From Fragilaria crotonensis (taxonomy: Eukaryota; Bacillariophyta; Fragilariophyceae; Fragilariales; Fragilariaceae): a stretch of DNA of 51,111 nt. Under the pieces are notes generated by a model. The model worked only from the letters and a program-made list of their open reading frames with translations. It was not told the DNA's origin and did not search any database. The stretch is taken from contig JAKSYS010000458.1 in assembly GCA_022925895.1 (NCBI GenBank), positions 1 to 51,111 on the forward strand, read 5' to 3'. Shown here in pieces: positions 42,151-51,111 of this stretch. The position numbers and the translations under genes are program-made. Each line of letters starts with the position of its first letter. Within the stretch, counting starts at the first letter, position 1.

Positions 42151-43145
42151 CTACGCTCTGTCTGCTGTTTTTGCCGATAAAACGTTACTCACCCTGGCAG
42201 GACGATCTGCCTCCTCAGCCTGCAACGTTGTCAACACCAGGACAGCAGCACTCACGTCACTGTCGGAACTGAGCCTTCGTTCCTTCTTTGGTTCTTTATG
42301 AATGACCTCCAGCCCAAAACTGTCTAAGATGCTACTTCCGCGCAACTTAGGAAAGCAATCACGCACAACCTGACTTGTTGTTCCCAAGTCAGCACCATCC
42401 CCCCCAAATACTGTCACCAGCCTACTTCGCAGTTTGGTGACGTCTTGTTGCCGAAACGTTTCTCTCGTGACATCAATGCCCTCGATGAGGTGTAATACAA
42501 CACCCACTGCAAACAAGCCGCAGTCAAACCCATTTTTCTGGATGGGACAATCGCAATAATGCACCCTGCCAATCAGCGCCGCGTCACTTTCCCTTAGGTG
42601 TGCATGTTTTCTCGTGTAGAATGAAATTGTGAATGAATAAATTCACAACCTTTACAATGCAAAGGACATCGGGGTGAACCTGACGTGCGGCGTACCAGGG
42701 AATCATAAAACGTCATGTCATTTACGAACTCCGGCGTTGAGATCGAACAGTCCAGGCATAGCACAAAAATGATTTCCCAACACAATCGGGATAAGCAGCC
42801 TGTTGAGAGTACGCGGCGATCCAAAACAAGCTTTCATTTGTTGCCGAATACGAGCGACGTTCCGACTGCGAGCAAGTTTACGTCCTCTCGTCGTCTCGTC
42901 TTCCACGAGTTCTGGATTATCATTGATCAAGTCATTACATGAATTGAAGTACTCATAGGTGCCAAGGCTTCCTATGTGAGATACATTCGTGGAAATTACC
43001 TCCTGGGAGGGACAGATCGCTGCAATATACAGTCCAATAACAAAGTGCTCAGCCAAGCATTCGTTGACAGCGCAGAAGTGTCATCACTGCTGGGTGATAT
43101 CCATCCAGAAAAGCGAGGATCTCCCGGGAAACGTGCCTCCTTCAT
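42151..43145 (-). pseudogene. Ulp1/C48-like cysteine protease of the MULE, frameshifted
   Basis: From the ATG at 43145: MKEARFPGDPRFSGWISPSS, LSTLLLDCILQ, then after a one-base shift EVISTNVSHIGSLGTYEY and RIRQQMKACFGS. After another shift come HFFVLCLDCSISTPEFVNDM and TFYDSL (catalytic His and Asp), and finally CPIQKNGFDCGLFAVGVVLH (Gln of the oxyanion hole and catalytic Cys). The order and residues fit the SUMO-protease fold. MULE-borne Ulp1 genes (as in Kaonashi-type elements of plants) are known; here it is a separate gene on the same strand as the transposase. MULE 1 preserves an unbroken N-terminal half, so the breaks here are later. Confidence 0.82.
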
Positions 43146-43731
43146 GGTATGTTTGTGGTGATCACAACACAACTCCAAAGACACCCTCAAAAGAGGAAGA
43201 TGACAACCGATGGTGGCTTGAGAATTCGATGTAAAAGTGGTACTTGTACGCATCCGTAGCATTACGTCTAAGTGCAACGCTTAAGTGTTACGTCTAAGTA
43301 AAATACCTAAGCCTAGTAAGTGTTATTCATTTCTTTTCATTTAAGAACGTGCGTGCGTTTTGCTATGAAAAAACAAGATTTCTGTAGGGGGTTGGTGTGT
43401 ACTATATTGCCAAGTCACTATACACTAACCTACATGACTAGAGATAAATATCAAAATTTTGCTGTCTTTGGCGCGTTTGTTGGCTAATTAGTAGTACTTT
43501 CGCGCGCTGGTAGGCTAATTAGTAGTCCATGATTCAAATTCACGCGAATTTCAACGTAAAACATGTACTAACCAAAGAATTGCGCGCGGAGTTCTATGTC
43601 CAACACGTTTCACTCCGGCATTACTTCTCAAGTCAAGTTTACTTCTTCTTCGTCTATCATTCCGAACAATCTTCGCATTCACCTCTTAACCTGAGGCCAC
43701 CTCACTACCAGGAGCGCATCATCATTTCCTG

Positions 43732-43940
43732 CCATCTAGCCGGGAATGCTTGTTGCGTCGACAGAGTACTTTCTCCTGCCATTTAGCTTGGAGCTCTAAG
43801 TATTTGGTCACCTTAGTAGAACGAGGTGTCCTTGACGTAGGGTTAGAGCCGTTTCCACTGAAACAAATTCCATCTGCCATCTAGCCGACGGAGTTCGTTT
43901 TGCTGTCAACAAGTTTACTGTACTCTCCCTGCCATTTAGC
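43732..43940. promoter_or_regulatory. Four-copy GCCATYTAGC array between divergent MULE genes
   Basis: GCCATCTAGC or GCCATTTAGC at 43732, 43779, 43876 and 43931. Spacings 47, 97 and 55 bp match the mirrored 50, 98 and 58 bp in MULE 1. The last copy lies 33 bp before the accessory-gene ATG at 43973. Confidence 0.62.
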
Positions 43941-43972
43941 TGTGAGTGTATAGTATTGGCAAACCATTTGCC

Positions 43973-46343
43973 ATGTCGGACTTGATACCAAACGAAGACA
44001 ACGAAACGTTGAAGGCGCGATGTCGGACGTCCATTTGTCGGTCAACTATGCTCAACTTTGGAAAGGAAAATCCACGTGTGGTAGTGGTGGATCCTTCAAG
44101 AAAACGGTTAAGTAACAAGATGCCGAAAAAACGCAAGCAGAGGAATTACTTTCCTTCCAGTCCAAAGGTGTTGGCGCTTCTACTAAAGTGCTTCCCCTTG
44201 AACGGCGGTAATTTCAGTGAAGGTCGGGAATTTGCGACTGCGTTTCGCGATGCAACGAAAACAGGGACGATGAAGGGCGAGGTCGAGATATGTGGGACAC
44301 CCTTGCGATGGATAGCGTATGCGCTTGCTTGTTCATTCGGTATCAACAACGATTCGGATCGTAGTACTGCCATCACGCAATTGCGGTCTCTGGATGACAT
44401 GTTCATGAAGCACGGATCATCCTCCGAATTCCTTTCGGAATTCATCCTAATGGATGTCATCTGTAATCGGAGGATTACCCCGACGGCTGCCGCGGCATTG
44501 GGTATAAGTGACTCAAGTTATGGTAACTTGGGTGAAGACGACGTCATTATGGCACCTGCGTCTGAAGAAAAAGACCTGGATGATGTCAATGACTTCAAGT
44601 ACAGGACTCTCCTTGCGTTCCTCCCGGGGGCGGGTGTATTTTACGCTGTAAGGGACTGGCGAAGAAAGTCAGAAGGTGTAGAAGGTTCCAGGATTGCCAT
44701 GGACATGAGTTGGTTTCGTCTAAAGACTGGCATGGAGCAGTCGCCGCAGTCGGACTTGCAATATGGTTTGCCAGCATTACGAGAAAGGGGTCGCCACAGT
44801 CTACTTTTGTGTCTGCGTGGAGAGTTGCGTACCATCCCGCCACAATAAATTTTCCCCGTGAAGTGTTCACGTCAACACAATGCGCGGATCACGAAGGCCC
44901 AAGGATGCCACCAGATCTTATCTCTGGCCACGATGTGGGTGCGTGGCCAGTTCCTGACCGAGCTCAGGAATACAACCGTCGCCTTGTCAACTCTAATTCC
45001 ACAAGGGTGGGTGGTCGTCATTACGCTCCTGGGTGCTTGCATCTTAACATCCCGATACTTGCTGGATTGTTGATCCTGGGAACGCCCATTCGTTGACATC
45101 ATAGTCGACATTGCACCACCAGTGTCAAGCACAATTGGGAGGAAGTCTGTCATCATGGTCGAAGCGTTCTTGACGCATCACTCAAGTCGCGGTATTGTCA
45201 TCTGAAGCAACAATATGACGTTGTCGGTTGCCTAGACGCAATTGTGGAACACAACTCACTTCTGCGTCGGAATGTACCTGTTGGCACGGCGAGACAGAAC
45301 AAAGGAGATGTTGGGACAATGCATGCCATTGGGACACGAGTGCTCCTTGACGGATCGGGTACTGTTGGATACGCCGCTAACTATAAGGTGCCGCAAACAG
45401 TACTGAAAAGGTTTATTGCGGCGTTCGCAACTATCGGTATGTGCTGTTTTCCCGATGTGCTGTCTGTTGTTCAACACATGGAAGCCGATTCATCTCTTCC
45501 ACCCATTGCTCCGATGGGTGAAAATGACTGCAATGGGATCCGGGTGGGCTACACGATTGATATGAGCGTTGACCTAGGAAATGCGTCGCATTTCGACGTA
45601 AACGACGCGTCGCAGGGCTTTAGTGTGTGGACAGAGGAAATGCCCGGTTGTGCATCAAACTGGTACTTGATCTTCCCCAATTTGCACGGAAGGAGGCCAT
45701 GCGGAACGGAGTACAATGGCATTGCCGTCAAGCTTTATCATGGGACAGCCATAAGCTGGGACGGACGTGCTGTGAGACATTGCACGTCGGTGTCTCGACC
45801 GGATGGGCAAGGTACAGCACCAGTACGCTCGGGTTGTTGGAATGGCAACAATCACTTATATGGCACCTTCACGGCAGCCAAGGAAAAGTTGTGGCGGCAG
45901 GTCGACGTCGTGCTTCAGGAAGTAGTGCGGCAGCAGATGTTGTCACGAATGTGGCACAATCAAATACAGGGCGCCCGAAGAGACTATTCCACGAGGTGAA
46001 GGAGAAGGACGACGAAATGAAGAAGATCACCTCTGGATCACATGACCGTGATGACAGCAATGACGAGGCAGAAACATACATTCGTCGTTGTATTCAGCAT
46101 GGTTGTCGTTACAACGATGACGACGACGTTGTAATCGCTACTGCAAGAGGGATGCGGGAGGAGGAAGGGATGGCACGTCAATTCCAGTCTGACTTGGAAA
46201 TGACAAGTGACGAAGACTGTCCTAGAGTGCAGGCACGGAGGAGGCAGGCAATGCGTAATCGTTTGTTGGGTCTGGATTTGTACAGACCTGACGATAAAGA
46301 ATGCTGTTCAAAAGATACTGATGACAACGATGAAGACAATTGA
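43973..46343 (+). pseudogene. MULE accessory gene, possible 2OG-dioxygenase-like core
   Basis: ATG 43973 (MSDLIPNEDNETLK). N-terminal part with a nuclear-localisation-like KMPKKRKQRN, then SPKVLALLLKCFPLNGGNFS and WIAYALACSFGINNDS. After a shift near 44760 comes VSAWRVAYHPATINF and GPRMPPDLISGHDVGAW; after more breaks GTMHAIGTRVLLDGSG and a core IDMSVDLGNASHFDVNDAS, GFSVWTEEMPG, NWYLIFPNLHG, GIAVKLYHGTAISWDGR and AVRHCTSVSRPDG (45244-45840). The tail is acidic (TSDEDCPRVQARR) to 46343. HxD followed about 75-80 residues later by a WDG-x-x-VRH strand resembles the double-stranded beta-helix of 2OG/Fe(II) oxygenases; this is inference from pattern. At least three frameshifts are present, at positions different from MULE 1. 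Confidence 0.7.
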
Positions 46344-46489
46344 TGTTGATGTTAATGATAACTAACTTGCACATCAAGTGCGAAGTATAATGGTAGCAAA
46401 GTGAGTTAACAGCAAAAGCAGTGAACACACTGGTAAGATAATGGCATGTTGCCCTTCATGGGCTTCGCTACGTCAGTAGGTTGTTTGTG

Positions 46490-46971
46490 GTACAGTACCG
46501 TGACGCAGATTGTGTATGGGACTACTGTTGATCTCAGATTTGGTGCCATTTCGTTGACCATATAGATGAAGATTGAGTTGTAGTTCTGAAACAAAAGAGC
46601 AGAGAGAAGAATTATGACCACACTCAAAGTATGATGCTTAGTAAACGAACGACAGATGAGAAGTGAGTGATGATGACGTTCGTTGCGTATGTACGACATG
46701 GTGGAGCGATGAGTGTGAACCATCTTTGATGAATGTTACGAGATGGTGTACCATGACGTCCGTGGAGGTCGGGCATGGCAGTCGACAAAAGCGCGATATA
46801 GTAAAAAGGGGCAAAACAATGCGTGATATTGTAAATGTCTCTTTTCAAAATGCGTGATATTGTAAAATACAATTGTAAATGTAGTATATAGTAAAATACG
46901 AATTTGTGGATAGTAAGTCATTGTACTATATTGAAAAGTGGCAAAAAAATGCGTGATATTGTAATTTCCCC
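46490..46971. repeat. MULE 2 right terminal inverted repeat
   Basis: Reverse complement of 39459-39930, ending TGTAATTTCCCC. Confidence 0.9.
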
Positions 46972-46980
46972 AAAAACAAA
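46972..46980. repeat. MULE 2 target-site duplication, right
   Basis: AAAAACAAA, exact copy of 39450-39458. Confidence 0.88.
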
Positions 46981-47822
46981 TGAAGTATACTGCCGTACTC
47001 TTTGCTGTACTGTGCCATGATACGTTTGATACCACGTACGTCACTCGATCAGACTGACAGGTATAGCTTAACTCCATTGTAAGTCACACAATCTTTGTGT
47101 CTATCTCTTTGCATCTGTATTCTTGTAAGTGTCGTTACCGTAGTGGAATTAACTTGGTTTATCAGACCCAATACAGCTCCTTCACCCTTGAAACGGGTAG
47201 GATTAGAAGATGTAAGAGACGACTACGATACGTGCTTCGGCACTGACACTCCTGGCTTCGGTCATGCGACTTCATGCGTGCTTCGAGCACTGCAAATCCT
47301 GGCTTCGGTCATGTGATTAAGACCATTCCGTATGGTGGTACGACGTAAAGATAGCGATACGATCTAACGCAGCCTTGCTGTTCCCAAACAACAGTGCCAT
47401 CATGGCCGACGAAGAACGTACTGTACTCAATGCCCTACGCGCGAAGTAATCAGTTTTATTTTGTAGACTAATTTGTAGCTAGTTTTAAAGGGTTAATAGT
47501 TGCACCTTATTAAAAGTTATGAGACTAGTTTTAAAACAAGAGAGCAGTCCCATCTTTGGTGGGATTGGAGTGTTCTCTTTCATTCATCTAGGAGACTCAG
47601 TGAGCCTCCAAGAGATGTCAAACAGTTCTCATTCTACTGTTGTACGGTTGTACTGTTGTACAGGATCAGTGTTCTATTGTTGCACTGTACTATGGTATTA
47701 CTAGCCTACCAGTATATCCAAGTACTATACATGGCCATTGTATTGTAGTACTGGATACTAGTAATTAAGTATACTGTATCGCTCTACGCTAAGGGCATGT
47801 GCGGTGTACTGCACTCGCTTCC
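46981..47822. other. Gap with possible retroelement leader remnant
   Basis: Around 47152-47175 the plus strand has TTGGTTTATCAGACCC, similar to a tRNA-Met type primer-binding site (TGGTATCAGAGC). About 230 bp further, at 47404, ATGGCCGACGAAGAACG opens a 15-codon frame (MADEERTVLNALRAK) that resembles a gag start before a stop. This may be the edge of a lost plus-strand retroelement. An imperfect ~46-bp tandem repeat (GTGCTTCG...CCTGGCTTCGGTCATG) lies at 47232-47315. The remainder is AT-rich with TGTACTGTTGTAC-type palindromes and may include the gypsy 3' LTR, which cannot be delimited without its partner. Confidence 0.35.
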
Positions 47823-48436
47823 CTAATTGGGCGGTACGCGTTCTTTATATGGCGTCAGTTGACGTATGTTGACACGTTCATTGACAATGCCACGTTGAAT
47901 GCGTACTGCGTACTGTACCATTAGCATAGGTTTCAGTAATCCGATAAGGTCCCGTACGTGGGGCGGACAATATGGAGATCAGTCCTGGTTTTTCCAATAG
48001 GACTTTTTCGCCAACACGGTACTCATGTTCAATCTTCAGCTTCCTTAGGAGGTAAGTGTCCATACTTCTTCCTTTGTTTCTTAAATAATTGACACGTACC
48101 ACATGTCTTACAAAATGTCTCAACGTGACTACGTAATTTTGGCCACGTACATGTTTGACGTATCGTTGCTTCAGTACATGATTCGCCTGGGTGTGCTAGA
48201 TACTCATGATACCAAGCAACTACACGTTGTTGAAGTTGAATAGGAATATATATTTTTCCTTGGTACGTAATGACCTCAACTCCTTCAATCGTTTTGGTAT
48301 TGAAGTTCTGACTTTTTGATTTCGTACTTCTTCGTTTAAGTTCATTATCTAACCGTTGGTATTTAGCGATTAGCATAGGACTTAACGGAAAGTCAGTTTC
48401 CTTAACGTCTGTCTTCGTCATGAAGATGTAAGCCAT
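47823..48436 (-). pseudogene. Gypsy integrase lacking its catalytic core
   Basis: The zinc-binding domain is complete: VVAWYHEYLAHPGES, then RQTCTWPKLRSHVETFCKTC and CQLFKKQRKKYGHLPP. Directly after LPPKEAED the sequence enters, in another frame, the C-terminal SH3-like region KIEHEYRVGEKVLLEKPG, SAPRTGPYRIT, then (after a 5-base duplication) VRIQRGIVNERVNIRQLTPY and a stop at 47823. The ~150-residue DDE core is absent. The junction lies near 48040. Confidence 0.85.
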
Positions 48437-48484
48437 CGTATCATTCGTAGGCTCTGTTGGTAACTTCTCGTTGAAGTTCGCATC

Positions 48485-49695
48485 TCATTGTGACAAGGCG
48501 TCAGCAATGACATTCTTTTCTCCTTTTATATGTAGAAAGGTAGGTCCAAACTCTTCTATTAGGAGTCTCCATCGTATAATACGATCAGTGGACATTTTCT
48601 GATATAGGAGATTCTTGTGATCTGTATGTACTATCAGTTTTTGACCCAATAGTATATTTTTGAATTCCTTAAGTGTTTCCACTATGGATAACAGTTCTTG
48701 CTTGCCAGTCGTGTAATGTTTTTGAGCGCTGTTAAGTTTCCTACTGTAGAAAGCTATCGGACGGTCATTTTGCATTATGACTGCTCCCAAGTTGATATTC
48801 ACTGGAGTCCATATAAATATGAAAGTCTTTTGAGAAATCTGGATAAGCCAGTAATGTCTCTCGACTAATTATAGCCTTAATGTCTTCAAAGGCTTTCTGT
48901 TCTTTCTCATGCCAAATAAATTTAGCTTTGGCAGAACACATCGCCGTAAGCGGTGCTAGTATGTGACTTCTACGTCGCCACATGTCACGGTAGTAATTGA
49001 TCATACCTAAGAAACGTCTTAACTGCCATTTGGTAGTTGCTGGTGGTGTCAGCCGCATAATCGCTTCCACTTTCTTAGGTTGAGGTTGGATACCGCGACG
49101 AGTAATCCAATAGCCTAAGTAATCAATCTCGGTCACAGCAAACGAGGATTTACGTAGGTTAACGGCAAAGCCAACATCTGTTAGGCGTTGCAATACGAGT
49201 TCAACATGCTGAAGATGGTCCTCGTAGGAACCTGCAGTTGTAATCAGTATGTCATCTAAGTACGCACCTACATTAGGCAAGTCGCCCATAATGTTGTTAA
49301 TTATGGCCTGAAAAATATCAGGACTGCCATTTAAGCCCATAGGTAGGCAACAGTAGCGATATTTACCCCATGGTACAATCATCGTACAGAGATAGCTGGA
49401 TTCTGTATCCAGTACAATATGGTAGTACCCCATACTTAAGTCCAGAGCCGTTGCCCAATTAAACCCTTCAAGTTTCTGAAGAAGGTCCGCAATCTTGGGT
49501 AACGGGTATGGTTTACGTCTGATGTACCGATTAAGTACACAAAAGTCCGTTAAGACTCTAACGTCACCAGTCTTCTTAGGCTGTATGAACGTTGGTGCGG
49601 CCCACTCGGAGTCATTACACTTCGTTAGTACTCCTATGTCGCAGAGGCGTTTAATTTCTTTCTTCGTTGTTTCCTCGTAACACTTCGGTATGGGA
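48485..49695 (-). pseudogene. Gypsy reverse transcriptase-RNase H, frameshifted
   Basis: From about 49695: IKRLCDIGVLTKCNDSEWAA, TFIQPKKTGDVRVLTDFC, LLQKLEGFNWATALDLSMGY, PWGKYRYCCLPMGLNGSPD, NVGAYLDDILITT (catalytic DD) and IDYLGYWITRRGIQPQ. RNase H follows: the FHIYMDSSEYQLG region with a short duplication and frame break at about 48790-48802, then QNDRPIAFYSRKLNSAQKHY, LIVHTDHKNLLYQ and GEKNVIADALSQ before a TGA at 48485. RT itself is open across all motifs seen; breaks lie at its two edges. Confidence 0.88.
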
Positions 49696-50380
49696 AACGG
49701 ACGAGCGTGATATGGCTTCTCTCATCTTTACTTAAGGGCCGTAGTTCTAGATGCACGGGAGGTACGTTAGGTACGCCCAGTCCCCCATGAAACAACTTCG
49801 GATACTTCCGTAACGAATGTATGAGTTGTTCTTTTTGATTGGTACTTAGATGCGTTTCCATGTGTGCGTAGTCGTTAATATCTAACGCACTATAGTCTGC
49901 ATCCAGTATACGTTTCTGCCTTGCTTCTGCTTCCTTGAGTACCGTAGGTTCAATACTGTGGTAGTAGATAGCTGTAGCATTCTGTAGATCAGATGTTACA
50001 TGTTTTTCTTTAATGGGAATTTCTACACCTTCCCATACTATCCGTTGCGTATTGAAATAAATTTCAATACCTATTTCTGATAGTAAATCTGCACCGATGA
50101 TCATGTCATACTGTGCATTCTTACATAATGTATGTGTGTCCTCGTGACACACCCATTGTACTATCTTTGACGTACTAAACTTGGGTAGTTTGAATTAAAT
50201 TTCCCGTTGTAGTTTGGTTACGAATTGTCCACCCGTAGTACGCCATCGTGTATGTGATGTTTTAAATACCGGTCCAGTTAAGCCCCGTATCGCATCCTTA
50301 AGTATAATTGTCGCAGATGCTCCAGTGTCTAGCAAAATGCAAACGATGCCGGGTTTGCCTGTTCCCATCACTTCGCCCAC
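49634..50380 (-). pseudogene. Gypsy protease and linker
   Basis: 50380-50195 holds the aspartic-protease site CILLDTGASATIIL. After a stop, the frame at 50152-49634 continues with YDMIIGADLLSEIGIEI (the protease's second conserved motif), a linker with DADYSALDINDYAHMETHLS, LIHSLRKYPKLFHGGLGV and RSHITLVRFPYR, leading into RT. A stop codon and a frameshift separate these parts. Confidence 0.82.
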
Positions 50381-51084
50381 GACTTCGGTGGTTTTGTGTT
50401 TTTGTTTTGTCTCTTACTGCCATGGCCATCTTTGGATGGCAATAGCTCAGTAGAAAATAAACCAAAGTAGATAGAACTTGCATCACTATCGTCCTTAGTG
50501 TCTACTGTACTAATGGTTGTCTTGGGACTGAACATTTCCACAATTTCTGCATCCGAATTCTCGGGTGTAAAGTCACAGACCTTACGCTTGCCAGACTTTG
50601 GGTTGCGTGGAAGACGCTCAAGGATAGCGTTAAACTGCTCCTGTGTCATCAAGACATTTTGGTCGGTAGAACTGACATTGTTCTTACCAGGTTTCTGCTT
50701 CCCCTTGTTCTCAGGGTTAAACCAACAGTCTTTTGTAGTATGATTTGTACGACCGCAATGCGCGCACTTCTTATACTTAGACGACTGTGTTTTGGCCATT
50801 GCCATTTTGTCAGCGGACTTATTCCAATTGCCCTTTTTCGTGCTTTCAGGGTTGTCGGTCTTTTCCACTCTACGACGTTTGGCTTCGAGTGCCTGTCTGA
50901 GTTCAAGTTTCTCAAAATAATCAACAGTGCCTTGAAAATCAAACTTATAAAGTTCAATGTTCTCACCAAGAATGACCGCTTGCCATTCTTCAGGCTTCGC
51001 CTGGTTGAGAATTTGAATCAAATCATCATCAGACAATTTAGACGGTTCAGCCTTACCTTCTTCCGTGGAAAATACGGTAAGTAA
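50368..51084 (-). pseudogene. Gypsy gag C-terminal part
   Basis: Open from a stop just right of 51084 to 50368. LSDDDLIQILNQAKPEEWQ is the capsid end, followed by a Lys/Arg-rich linker and the CCHC knuckle KKCAHCGRTNHTTKDCW, then an acidic and Ser-rich tail. It overlaps the protease frame by 13 bp, which suggests frameshift expression in the parent element. The N-terminal capsid is cut off by an in-frame TAA and the window end. Confidence 0.78.
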
Positions 51085-51111
51085 TTATTTAGGTCGCGTA
51101 AACAGCGTAGC

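Larger units (their letters stand above)
39459..46971. mobile_element. MULE copy 2 with Ulp1-like and accessory genes
   Basis: 7,513 bp bounded by ~475-bp inverted repeats that begin GGGGAAATTACAATATCACGC and by a perfect 9-bp duplication. Contents: transposase (minus), C48/Ulp1-like protease (minus), motif array, and a divergent accessory gene (plus). All three genes have frameshifts, so the copy is probably no longer autonomous, but the intact ends mean it could be mobilised by a related transposase. Confidence 0.92.
47823..51111 (-). mobile_element. Ty3/gypsy element, decayed, running off the right edge
   Basis: Minus-strand order from the right edge is gag (with knuckle), protease, RT, RNase H, integrase zinc finger and integrase C-terminus, that is, RT before integrase as in Ty3/gypsy. 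The integrase catalytic core is deleted and several frames are broken. The 5' LTR and gag N-terminus lie outside the window. Confidence 0.88.

Noticed and set aside
1-51111. tRNA, rRNA, snoRNA genes or CRISPR arrays
   Set aside because: No tRNA A/B-box pairs with cloverleaf potential, rRNA core segments or regularly spaced direct repeats with unique spacers were recognised. The tandem repeats present are coding or have no unique spacers.

Overview
The window looks like transposon-rich nuclear DNA from a diatom, probably a pennate. The evidence is indirect: Ty1/copia gag and protease sequences of the CoDi type common in diatoms, a MULE carrying a SUMO-protease-like gene, a DIRS/PAT-type tyrosine-recombinase retrotransposon, a short GT-AG intron, and a family of secreted acidic repeat proteins with RXL motifs like those of diatom wall proteins. 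No rRNA, tRNA, CRISPR or bacterial operon signal was seen. Species is not determinable from the sequence alone.

Layout, left to right. 1-1445: a decayed member of the secreted repeat-protein family, then the start of a segmental duplication. 1446-8410: MULE copy 1, rearranged by a LINE-like insertion and a captured copia gag fragment. 8411-12040: rest of duplication copy 1, with an intact 508-aa acidic repeat protein. 12041-13909: no recognised gene; contains a tandem duplication. 13910-18978: copia element (minus strand) with both LTRs but most of RT deleted. 18979-22186: decayed 3'-5' exonuclease-type gene. 22779-32260: duplication copy 2, containing a nearly pristine DIRS/PAT-like element (23341-29703), a fold-back element (29711-30036) and a 190-aa acidic repeat protein. 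32869-35408: a spliced coiled-coil gene. 35931-37046: a 371-aa secreted SPVT-repeat protein. 37996-39318: a 5'-truncated S28 serine peptidase. 39459-46971: MULE copy 2 with a perfect 9-bp target duplication. 47823-51111: decayed Ty3/gypsy element running off the right edge.

The host-gene story is the secreted family. Three open genes and one pseudogene share a signal peptide, an RXL tripeptide about 18-20 residues after it, a segment with LRG, RHG and FSF motifs, and a terminal SGWWTRRR motif, while the middle of each protein is a different, rapidly changing repeat (Glu-rich or Ser-Pro-Val-Thr). The open genes also share an upstream motif. In diatom silica proteins RXL is a known processing signal, so these are candidate wall or extracellular-matrix proteins.

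The mobile-element story has two notable parts. The DIRS/PAT-like element has gag and RT/RNase H in one frame separated by a single TGA followed by CGG, a recognised leaky stop context. The MULE family combines a MURA-type transposase (SWIM finger, zinc knuckle), a C48/Ulp1-like protease, and a divergently transcribed accessory gene with a possible 2-oxoglutarate dioxygenase-like core. Four copies of a GCCATYTAGC motif lie between the divergent genes, with spacing conserved in both MULE copies.
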